Shown here in pieces: positions 33,618 through 40,206 of a DNA stretch of 40,206 nucleotides (position 1 is its first letter; each line of letters begins with the position of its first letter). The notes under the pieces were generated by a model. The model was not told where the DNA came from and made no database searches. It saw only the letters and a program-made list of their open reading frames with translations. This stretch comes from Bernardetia sp. Lineage in GTDB: Bacteria; Bacteroidota; Bacteroidia; Cytophagales; Bernardetiaceae. The position numbers were made by a program, and so were the translations under genes. The stretch spans positions 9,708 through 49,913 of the forward strand of contig NZ_JAHDIG010000033.1 in the NCBI RefSeq assembly GCF_020630935.1, in the 5' to 3' direction.

Positions 33618-34442
33618 ATGATAACTATACTCTCTCCTTCCAAAACTCAAGACTTTGAAAAACCCAACCGAACAGCGATACATACTCAGCCCGAATTTGT
33701 ATTAGATAGTAAGGAACTTTTAGAGACTCTACAAGAAAAAACAGTTGAAGAATTGCAAGAGGTAATGCAAGTGAGTGAGAGACTGGCATTTCTAAACTAC
33801 AATCGCTTTCAAGACATACAATTTCCCTTTACTCCAGAATATGATAGGCAAGCAATTATTGCCTTCCGTGGTGATGTGTATGATGGTTTGGATGTAGATT
33901 CGCTTACCGAAGATGATTTGTATTTTGCACACGGAAACTTGCGTATTCTTTCTGGTTTTTATGGCATTTTACGTCCCCTTGACCTCATTCAGCCCTATCG
34001 CCTAGAAATGGGAACACCCTTAAAAACCAAAAGAGGCAATAGTTTATACAAATTTTGGGATAAATTCTTGACAGATTATTTCAACACTCGTTATCAAGAT
34101 GATGTAATAATAAACTTGGCTTCCAAAGAATATTCTAAAGCAATCGTAAACAGGCATTTGAAACTAGGTGTGATTACCCCTGTGTTTAAAGAAGAGAAAA
34201 ATGGAGAACTCCGAACAGTCGCTATTTTTGCAAAACGAGCAAGAGGTAAAATGGCTCGTTATATTGTTCAAAATAGAGTTAAGCAGGCAAGCAAATTGAA
34301 AAACTTTGAAGAAGATGGCTATCATTTTGACTCAGAATTGTCTTCTGATACAGAATGGGTTTTCAGAAGAGTACAGCCTAAAAAAATAGATACCAAGCCA
34401 ATTAAGAAGTCTAAAAAAGTAGCTTCTCAAGAAGAAGAGTAA
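33618..34442 (+). CDS. yaaA: Peroxide stress protein YaaA (DUF328)
   Basis: A 274-residue protein. It starts MITILSPSKTQDF, the standard N-terminus (SPAKTLD-like) of the family, and carries YxGLD (GDVYDGLDVDSL), the ILSGFYGILRPLDLIQPYRLEMG block, and NLASKEYSKA, all diagnostic of YaaA. In E. coli this protein binds DNA and limits iron-dependent damage under peroxide stress. The last 25 residues (VQPKKIDTKPIKKSKKVASQEEE) form a lysine-rich extension beyond the usual domain. It is a single gene, divergent from tpiA. Confidence 0.94.
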   Translation: MITILSPSKTQDFEKPNRTAIHTQPEFVLDSKELLETLQEKTVEELQEVMQVSERLAFLNYNRFQDIQFPFTPEYDRQAIIAFRGDVYDGLDVDSLTEDDLYFAHGNLRILSGFYGILRPLDLIQPYRLEMGTPLKTKRGNSLYKFWDKFLTDYFNTRYQDDVIINLASKEYSKAIVNRHLKLGVITPVFKEEKNGELRTVAIFAKRARGKMARYIVQNRVKQASKLKNFEEDGYHFDSELSSDTEWVFRRVQPKKIDTKPIKKSKKVASQEEE

Positions 34443-34583
34443 TGATGATAATTAGCTAGACTTAAAACGTATCTAATACATCTTTTGAAAAATAAACATA
34501 AAATTATTATTTTAGTATCTAATTAATACAGCAATCCGTAGAAATAAATTTATACTTGCTTAATAATAAAAATATTCTTAACT

Positions 34584-35105
34584 ATGATTCATCATGTAAA
34601 TAACGAATTTGGCTCTGTCTGTCTAACTGTAGAGTATGACAAAAAATCTCAATGGGTCTTTTATCAGTGGAAAGGTTTTATTCGCATGCAAGACATCAAA
34701 ACAGGATATAATAAAATTATAGAGCAAGTAGCTGAAAATAATGCGATTGCTGTTTTGGCAGACCATAGCCAAATTGTAGGACCATGGAATGAAGCAAACG
34801 AATGGCTTACAAAAGATTGGACTCCTCGGGCTATTGAGGCAGGAATGTTTTACTGGGCTATCAATACAGGTAATGATTTATTTTCTAATATTTCTTTAGA
34901 AATGTTTTTGAGCAAGAATAGTGAAGGAAGATATAAGGTACAAGTTTTTGAACAGCTTGCTGATGCTAGTAAATGGCTTTCCAACAGAGTTATGTTAGAC
35001 CCTACTCCTAAAAAAGCAGCTCAACTTCCAAATTCATCTCAAAAAGAATTGCCTAATTCATCATCAAAAATAGTAGAGAAAAAAACGATTGGAAAAAGAC
35101 TGTAA
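34584..35105 (+). CDS. Small protein of unknown function, STAS-like layout
   Basis: A 173-residue soluble protein. The first 130 residues show a strand-helix layout (VCLTVEYDKKSQWVFYQWKGFIRMQDIKTGYNKII, IAVLADHSQIVGPWNEANEWL, MFYWAINTGNDLF) similar to STAS/SpoIIAA-like proteins of Cytophagales. The last 35 residues are low complexity (repeated LPNSS and Lys) and probably disordered. No catalytic motif is seen. It resembles the protein at 25012-25419 in general organisation but I would not claim close homology. It stands alone with a terminator after it. Confidence 0.7.
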   Translation: MIHHVNNEFGSVCLTVEYDKKSQWVFYQWKGFIRMQDIKTGYNKIIEQVAENNAIAVLADHSQIVGPWNEANEWLTKDWTPRAIEAGMFYWAINTGNDLFSNISLEMFLSKNSEGRYKVQVFEQLADASKWLSNRVMLDPTPKKAAQLPNSSQKELPNSSSKIVEKKTIGKRL

Positions 35106-35130
35106 CGCCTTTTTGACACAAAAAACTAAA

Positions 35131-35183
35131 AAAACCTTCTCAAAATTAGTTATTATAGACTATTTTGGGAAGGTTTGTTTTTT
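35131..35183 (+). terminator. Terminator between the STAS-like gene and the HNH gene
   Basis: An imperfect stem of about 17 bp (AACCTTCTCAAAATTAGT against ACTATTTTGGGAAGGTT) is followed by GTTTTTTT. The A-run on the left makes it usable on both strands for these convergent genes. Confidence 0.75.
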
Positions 35184-35246
35184 TACAGTAAGAATATATG
35201 CTCTTTTTGAGTAATTTATATTTCATATTATGAGAGCAGAATTAAA

Positions 35247-35750
35247 TTAGGCGTGTTGTAGATACGGTTTCCAATTTTCATCTCCCATTCTTGAAAACTC
35301 ACGCAAAAACATTACAAAAGTAGGCTTAAACGGCTTGTAAGGAAGTGTCATGCCTACATCTTCAAGACTGAAATCACTTTTCTTTGCATTGCAACGCTGA
35401 CAAGCACTTACCAAGTTTGTCCAAGAAGTTTTTCCCCCTTGTGAACGAGGTACAACGTGGTCTAAGGTAAGGTCTTTGGTGCTGTTGCAGTACACACACT
35501 GATTTCCGTCTCGTTTGAAAATGTTTTGACGTGTGAGCATTACTCCTCTGTACGGAATATTGATGTATGAATTTAGGCGAATGACAGAAGGGGCAGCAAA
35601 AGCCTTATTTACAGTTTGGATAAAACCTCCTTGTACGGTATTTACTGTTTCAGCTTTTTGTAGATAGACAAGCAAAAAGGCTTTGGCCACACTACACACT
35701 GAAATAGCACGATAATCTGCATTCAATACTAAAACTTTCCGACTAACCAT
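35247..35750 (-). CDS. HNH endonuclease family protein
   Basis: A 167-residue cytoplasmic protein. The zinc-bound HNH fold shows CVYC (Cys85, Cys88), LTLDHVVPRSQGG with His98, WTNLVSACQRCNAKK with Asn112 and Cys117/Cys120. The N-terminus (RKVLVLNADYRAISVCSVAKAFLLVY) is the conserved lead-in of a housekeeping HNH family widespread in Bacteroidota and Cyanobacteria. Its biological role is unknown, and it is not next to a phage or restriction system. TAATTTTG on the minus strand at 35828-35835 may be the -7 box. It is a stand-alone gene. Confidence 0.92.
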   Translation of the reverse strand: MVSRKVLVLNADYRAISVCSVAKAFLLVYLQKAETVNTVQGGFIQTVNKAFAAPSVIRLNSYINIPYRGVMLTRQNIFKRDGNQCVYCNSTKDLTLDHVVPRSQGGKTSWTNLVSACQRCNAKKSDFSLEDVGMTLPYKPFKPTFVMFLREFSRMGDENWKPYLQHA

Positions 35751-35976
35751 GACTTTAGAATTTTGGATTAATGGAGAAATAAAACAAATGAAATTCTAAT
35801 ATTAGAAATCATATATTTTGTATATGCCAAAATTATGCAAATTAAATTTGCTAAATTATTAAATCTACATAAAATCATAATTAAAATTTTGATTTATACA
35901 TAATCTTGTTATATACTTTTCCAAAACCCAAAGACAATAAATAAAGTTCAAAAAACATCTTTAGTAGTACAAAAAA

Positions 35977-37131
35977 CTACTTATAGTCTTTCATTAGCTT
36001 TTTTATTCTCTCATTGAAATTATTCTCATTGATACCTATTAATTCATCTATAGTTTTCATGTAGTTATCAAATTTTTTCTTTCCCCCTCCACTATTAACT
36101 AGCTCTAATACGCCAATTTTGCCTTTTTTAAGGAGTACTTCATCTACAATAATACTGGAAATAACAGAACGTACTGAAAGGTCATTTGCAATGCTATCAA
36201 AAATGGGATAATCTTCTTTAAATAATTGCCATAATGTGCTATCTTGATTCTGAATAAGATAATTTTCTAGTTCCTTGATTAACCTCTTCTGTGTTACCAT
36301 CTTGCCTTCCTCATCTGTATAATAAGCATTACCTAGCGTATAGGCTACTCCCTCTTCAGCAATCCAATTTCTATCTTCTCTTTTATTGACTAATCCAGAA
36401 TAATAATGAAAAACATCATGTGAAAAGTCCTCATGATTCATAAATATTGTATTGGCTATCACACCATATCCTCCAGTAGCTATTCCATTTGCGCTATACG
36501 AATAATCAAAACCAATCAGTTGCATGATTTCTTTATAGCTATCACACATATAAAAGTCCATTTTCTCAGCTTTTAAACCCATTAAAGTAGCTATTTGAGT
36601 GTTTTTCTTATCAAAGATTATAGCTTGCTCTATATCTAATTTACCTTGATGAAAATAAGTAATGTTTCCAATTTTTGTCTTTTGCCAATATCTAGTTAAA
36701 TAATTTAAGGGAACAGAAAAAGTAATATTCTCTTTTGTGCAGTCTGCTATGAGCGTAAAAATATAAGGCAAAATAATTTGTTCATCTTTCTTATAAAGAT
36801 AAGCAACTGATATGGAATACTGCTGGCTATCAATTGGATAGATATTTATAAGTTGTTTGTCTAATATCAGTTTAGCCACAGAGTCTTTTTTTTGTTCATA
36901 ACGCATAAGCTTATCAATTACTGAAATTGTAAAGTCTCTTTTATTTTTTGAAATTAAGTTCGTATCTAATTTCTGTATAATAATCTGATGCAGTAGAGAG
37001 TCTAGTTGTTGTATAACCTTTTTCTTTTCTCTTCCCTCTATATTTATGTGTTTGGGTATAACTATAAAATCTTGAGCTTGAATCTGTATTGACACCAAAA
37101 TCAATACAAAAGCTATCACATATTTTTTCAT
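35977..37131 (-). CDS. Secreted metallopeptidase-like protein of unknown function
   Basis: A 384-residue protein with a clear signal peptide (MKKYVIAFVLILVSIQIQAQ). The C-terminal half contains FSHDVFHYYSGLV (His238, Asp239, His242) and, 17 residues on, NWIAEEGVAYTLGNAYY (Glu259/Glu260). This spacing copies a gluzincin HExxH...E site, but the catalytic Glu is Asp. The arrangement recalls Bacteroidota envelope proteins with peptidase MA-like domains, but I do not recognise a named family. Activity is uncertain because of the Asp substitution. It follows the DUF1573 gene on the same strand with a terminator between, so it is probably a separate unit. Confidence 0.72.
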   Translation of the reverse strand: MKKYVIAFVLILVSIQIQAQDFIVIPKHINIEGREKKKVIQQLDSLLHQIIIQKLDTNLISKNKRDFTISVIDKLMRYEQKKDSVAKLILDKQLINIYPIDSQQYSISVAYLYKKDEQIILPYIFTLIADCTKENITFSVPLNYLTRYWQKTKIGNITYFHQGKLDIEQAIIFDKKNTQIATLMGLKAEKMDFYMCDSYKEIMQLIGFDYSYSANGIATGGYGVIANTIFMNHEDFSHDVFHYYSGLVNKREDRNWIAEEGVAYTLGNAYYTDEEGKMVTQKRLIKELENYLIQNQDSTLWQLFKEDYPIFDSIANDLSVRSVISSIIVDEVLLKKGKIGVLELVNSGGGKKKFDNYMKTIDELIGINENNFNERIKKLMKDYK

Positions 37132-37160
37132 TTTAAATTTTAATTTTAGTCTAAAAAAAA

Positions 37161-37207
37161 TTACGAATTACAGTACTATAAAACTCCTAGTATTCTGTAA
37201 TTCGCAA
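37161..37207 (-). terminator. Terminator behind the DUF1573 gene
   Basis: A 13-bp stem with one mismatch (TTACGAATTACAG at 37161-37173, complement at 37195-37207). On the minus strand it is followed by a run of eight T. Confidence 0.7.
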
Positions 37208-37222
37208 TTAGAAAATTCATAA

Positions 37223-37603
37223 TTATTCTACCACTTCTCCATTAAAACGTAGTACGATAGGTTTTTCATCACCAGCGACCATTACAGTAACTGTTTTGTT
37301 GAAAGCCCCTACTTTAGCAGCATTGAAAGTTGCCTTTATACTACTCGCTTGCCCTGCTGGAATTGCCTCTTTAGAATATTCCACTCCTGTACAGCCACAA
37401 GAACCTTTTGCAGACTGAATCATAACTGGTTTTTTTCCTGTATTTACAAACTCATAACTTGCTGTTACGGGTTTTCCTTTCTGAATTTTTCCAAACTCAA
37501 TACTGGTTTGTTTCCAGTTGATAGAATTATAAGCTGGAGAAAAAGCGAATAAAAATGAAAGAACAACTAGCGAGAAAATAAAACCAAAAAATTGCTTTTG
37601 CAT
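37223..37603 (-). CDS. DUF1573 domain protein
   Basis: A 126-residue exported protein: signal peptide to about FAFSPAYN, then one Ig-like (MSP/ASH-type) DUF1573 domain. The hallmark strand pattern is present: FGKIQKGKPVTASYEFVNTGKKPVMIQSAKGSCGCTGVEY with the conserved SCGCT (Cys69, Cys71), then IPAGQASSIKATFN and a final LRFNGEVVE. The domain is very common in Bacteroidota envelopes, probably mediating protein contacts; the role is unknown. A TATATTTG box on the minus strand (37671-37678) is a likely -7 element about 70 nt upstream. Confidence 0.93.
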   Translation of the reverse strand: MQKQFFGFIFSLVVLSFLFAFSPAYNSINWKQTSIEFGKIQKGKPVTASYEFVNTGKKPVMIQSAKGSCGCTGVEYSKEAIPAGQASSIKATFNAAKVGAFNKTVTVMVAGDEKPIVLRFNGEVVE

Positions 37604-37670
37604 AATCTTGAAAATTTAAAGTTTATAATGATTGTTAGTAATTAAGTATTCGTTGCAACAAGAACTTATA

Positions 37671-37678
37671 CAAATATA
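37671..37678 (-). promoter_or_regulatory. Likely -7 element of the DUF1573 gene
   Basis: TATATTTG on the minus strand matches TAnnTTTG; the -33 region is poor. Leader length would be about 65 nt. Confidence 0.4.
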
Positions 37679-37818
37679 CGGCAGATGCTTTTTGGTCGCT
37701 GTTAATGACTTTCAAAGGTTTGTTAAGGAGATGTTAATGCGAAAAAGAGAAGCCTCAAAAACCATAAAATCTATTTCCACGTAAAATATACTTTGCTATT
37801 TTCCTCTAAATAATCTCT

Positions 37819-38727
37819 ATGAACATACACAAAATCCAGTCAGATAACCACTTTAACTTCCTACAAGAAAACCGTCAAGACCCTATTACTGGTGACCTTA
37901 TTTCTGATGGAGATGAAGTTGTTTTTTGTGCTGATTGTAAATCTGCTTTCTTAAAAGATACGTGGGAATATTTAGGTAAAACACATTGCAATCAGAGTGA
38001 AACACTAGCCGACTTTCCAGTTCGAAAAGTTTTGGAACTTCGCATTTTGAAAGATGTAAATTCATTACTTTTTCCCCTCAAAGGAACAGAAAATGAAACT
38101 TTTGAGAGTTTTGAAAGTAAATTAGACAATCTTTTTTGGAAAAAAATAGATGTACATTTACGTATAAATGAGCAGACTCAAATACAGATGAGTAATAGCA
38201 ATAGTCCTGTGTTTGAAGATGGAAAAAGTGTAGTCTATGTACTTATGGGATTGATGGTTTTTGTATGCATACTTATTGGGATTTTTGTGGATTTATCTGA
38301 CCAAGCCTATATATTTTTATTTGCAGTTATTGCAGGAACAGTTCTCTTACCACTTATTTATTTGCAAGATGAAGCAGGCAATGCAACCTCTATTAGTGTA
38401 TTTCCAAATATGAGAAGTAAAGTTCTACACTTCAAAGAAGATGGAATTTTAATTTATTTTGATGATTCAAAAAAGGGCTATATCACTGACTACAAAGATG
38501 TTACTCAAATTATTTTTACCTACAACAGCATTACCATTGGTACAAAAAACGGACACCAAAATACATTTAGAATTATAGAAGTTTCAAATAAGCAGTTAGA
38601 AATTATTATTGGTTTTATTTCTCAGTCTTCCCCCTCAACACTTCTCATTTTTAAAGACCAACCCAATATTGTCAAACATTTTGTAAAAGAACTAGATACA
38701 GAACAAAATAATATTTGGATTGAATGA
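37819..38727 (+). CDS. Membrane protein with RING/zinc-ribbon-like N-terminus
   Basis: A 302-residue protein. The N-terminal 60 residues hold DPITGDLISDGDEVVFCADCKSAFLKDTWEYLGKTHC with CxxC (Cys37, Cys40) and a later HC (His56, Cys57), resembling a treble-clef or RING-like zinc finger in which the first Cys pair is missing. Two adjacent membrane segments lie at about 138-185 (VVYVLMGLMVFVCILIGIF and YIFLFAVIAGTVLLPLIYL). The C-terminal part (VLHFKEDGILIYFDDSKKGYITDYKDVTQIIFTYNSITIG) looks like a PH-like beta domain. I do not recognise the family. It is a single gene 165 bp before bioA. Confidence 0.7.
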   Translation: MNIHKIQSDNHFNFLQENRQDPITGDLISDGDEVVFCADCKSAFLKDTWEYLGKTHCNQSETLADFPVRKVLELRILKDVNSLLFPLKGTENETFESFESKLDNLFWKKIDVHLRINEQTQIQMSNSNSPVFEDGKSVVYVLMGLMVFVCILIGIFVDLSDQAYIFLFAVIAGTVLLPLIYLQDEAGNATSISVFPNMRSKVLHFKEDGILIYFDDSKKGYITDYKDVTQIIFTYNSITIGTKNGHQNTFRIIEVSNKQLEIIIGFISQSSPSTLLIFKDQPNIVKHFVKELDTEQNNIWIE

Positions 38728-38892
38728 AAATCAGTTTAGATTTTTAGATTTAGATTTCAGGATGAAATAGCAGATTGTATTGTGTAGGTCAAAAGGTTTG
38801 CCTTTGACAAAAAACATAGCATTAGAAATTATGTTTGTAGTATTTGCTGTTTTATTTTTACAGTAAAATACTAAAAACAGAATACACATAAA

Positions 38893-40167
38893 ATGATAAA
38901 AGACAATATTTGGCATCCCTTTACGCCACTAGCTGAAGGATACGACCCATTAGAAATCGTAAAAGCAGATGGAGTGTATCTTCATACAAAAGACGGACGA
39001 AAAATTTTAGATGCTGTTTCTTCGTGGTGGGTAAATATCCACGGACACGCTAACAAAAAAATTGCAAATGCTATTTCTGAACAAGCACACAACCTAGAAC
39101 ACGTTATCTTTGCAGGGTTTACACATGAGCCTGCCGAAACATTAGCCCAAAGTCTCCTAGAACTTCTACCAACTATGAGCAAGGTATTTTTTTCAGACGA
39201 TGGCTCAACAGCGATTGAAGTAGCTTTAAAAATTTGTTTACAACATTTTCATAATAAGAAAAAAATAGAAGAAAAAAATAGAAGAAAAATAATTGCCATA
39301 GAGGGTGCATACCACGGCGACACATTTGGAGCAATGGCAGTTTGTGACAGAACACCTTTTAATGCTCCTTTTAATCCATTGCTTTTTGAGGTAGAATTTA
39401 TTCCACGTCCAACAGAAAAAAATTGGAATGAAGTAAAAGAAAAATTCAGTAAAATAGTAGAGACAGAAGAAGTCGCAGCTTTTATTTTTGAACCTATCAT
39501 TCAAGGAGCTGGAGGAATGCAAACCTATTCTCCAAAGCATTTAGATCAGCTTATACAACTAGCACATCAAAAAGACACATTCTGCATTGCCGATGAGATA
39601 ATGACAGGTTTTGGCAGAACTGACCATCTTTTTGCTTCTGAATATTTACAAGAAAAACCAGACTTGATTTGTCTTTCAAAAGGAATTACAGGAGGTTTTT
39701 TACCTCTTGCTGTTACACTCTGTACGGAAAAAGTAGCCAAGCCATTTTATGATAACGATATTTTGAAAACATTTTTTCACGGACATTCCTACACAGGAAA
39801 TCCGATTGCTTGTGCTGCTGCCAATGCAAGTTTGGAACTTCTGTTAAGTGATGAATGTAACCAAAATAGAAAACGCATTGCAGAAAAACACATTAACTTT
39901 GCAAAACAAATAAATTGCAACAATAGCATTAAGGATAAAATTTTGGAAGTCAGAACGTGTGGGACAATCTTCGCCTTAGAACTCAAAACCGACGAGCAAA
40001 CTTCGTATTTTAATGAGTGGAGAAAAAATATTTATAGCTACTTTTTAGAAAAAAATATTCTACTCCGTCCGTTGGGAAATGTGATTTATATGATTCCTCC
40101 ATATATTATCACAAATGAAGAACTAGACAAAGTTTATGAAGAAATATTGAGATTTTTAAGTAGTTAG
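38893..40167 (+). CDS. bioA: Adenosylmethionine-8-amino-7-oxononanoate aminotransferase
   Basis: A 424-residue PLP-dependent class III aminotransferase that converts 8-amino-7-oxononanoate to 7,8-diaminopelargonate in biotin synthesis using SAM as amino donor. The N-terminus NIWHPFTPL and the SSWWVNIHGHAN segment are specific for BioA. GAYHGDTFGAM, ADEIMTGFGRT (Asp234) and LSKGITGG (Lys263 Schiff-base lysine) complete the PLP site, with FFHGHSYTGNPIACAAA near 295-311. Other bio genes are not in view. The last three codons and the stop lie after a TTAA and inside a sequence resembling the mobile element at 19579-19722, so the C-terminus may have been remodelled by insertion. Confidence 0.95.
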   Translation: MIKDNIWHPFTPLAEGYDPLEIVKADGVYLHTKDGRKILDAVSSWWVNIHGHANKKIANAISEQAHNLEHVIFAGFTHEPAETLAQSLLELLPTMSKVFFSDDGSTAIEVALKICLQHFHNKKKIEEKNRRKIIAIEGAYHGDTFGAMAVCDRTPFNAPFNPLLFEVEFIPRPTEKNWNEVKEKFSKIVETEEVAAFIFEPIIQGAGGMQTYSPKHLDQLIQLAHQKDTFCIADEIMTGFGRTDHLFASEYLQEKPDLICLSKGITGGFLPLAVTLCTEKVAKPFYDNDILKTFFHGHSYTGNPIACAAANASLELLLSDECNQNRKRIAEKHINFAKQINCNNSIKDKILEVRTCGTIFALELKTDEQTSYFNEWRKNIYSYFLEKNILLRPLGNVIYMIPPYIITNEELDKVYEEILRFLSS

Positions 40168-40206
40168 CTGGTATAATTTTGTTATTTTCAAAAGCTAGTG
40201 CAATTT
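40160..40206. mobile_element. Probable second copy of the TTAA element, cut by window edge
   Basis: After TTAA at 40156-40159, the last 47 bases align without gaps to the reverse complement of the right end of the element at 19579-19722 (about 35 of 47 identical, including AATTTTGTTA and TAGTGCAATTT). Only one end is visible. Confidence 0.5.

Overview
The window looks like chromosomal DNA from a free-living, AT-rich Bacteroidota, probably a marine or aquatic Cytophagales member (something like Bernardetia/Flexibacter is a guess from protein flavour, not a search result). Supporting signs are promoters of the Bacteroidota type (TTG, about 20 nt, TAnnTTTG), a C-terminal tail typical of type IX secretion cargo, PorT-like barrel and DUF1573 proteins, a lipobox lipoprotein style typical of the phylum, and heavy use of A/T-ending codons.

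Layout. 1-558 is the 3' end of an outer-membrane barrel gene. 604-5520 is a red-light signalling unit: promoter, heme oxygenase (makes biliverdin), bacteriophytochrome histidine kinase, a stand-alone Rcp1-like response regulator, a receiver-histidine kinase hybrid, and a terminator. 5.5-10.9 kb holds housekeeping genes: metX, thioredoxin, a CtpA/Prc-type S41 protease, apaG and ung, separated by long intergenic stretches that contain palindromic repeats. 11-16.2 kb holds a secreted leucine-rich-repeat protein, two GNAT acetyltransferases, frr, menE and a conserved Bacteroidota protein. 16.2-20.1 kb is a decaying accessory block: an M4 (thermolysin-family) protease pseudogene with a 12-G tract, a frameshift, an internal stop and a damaged zinc motif, followed by two tandem lipoprotein genes. 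The second lipoprotein gene is cut by a 144-bp element with duplicated TTAA ends. 20.2-29.9 kb holds a receiver-only regulator, dnaG, a TPR membrane protein with a kinase phosphoacceptor domain but no ATPase domain, a small STAS-like protein, miaB, a large lipoprotein and lspA. 29.9-31.5 kb is an overlapping pair: an Rpn-family nuclease and a protein I read as a Vms1/ANKZF1-like (VLRF1) peptidyl-tRNA hydrolase, a likely ribosome-rescue factor. 31.6-40.2 kb holds an SDR oxidoreductase, tpiA, yaaA, a small unknown protein, an HNH nuclease, a metallopeptidase-like secreted protein, a DUF1573 protein, a zinc-finger-like membrane protein and bioA.

Themes. Most genes are ordinary chromosomal genes in short or single-gene units. 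The points most worth a second look are the VLRF1-like release factor coupled to an Rpn nuclease, the non-autonomous mobile repeats, and the degenerate protease/lipoprotein block. The mobile repeats are a 121-bp cloverleaf-like element present twice, one copy with a target duplication; a separate TTAA-flanked element with a probable second copy at the right window edge; and a third family sharing the end CATTCTTAAACAACTT. I saw no tRNA, rRNA, CRISPR array, complete insertion sequence or prophage.
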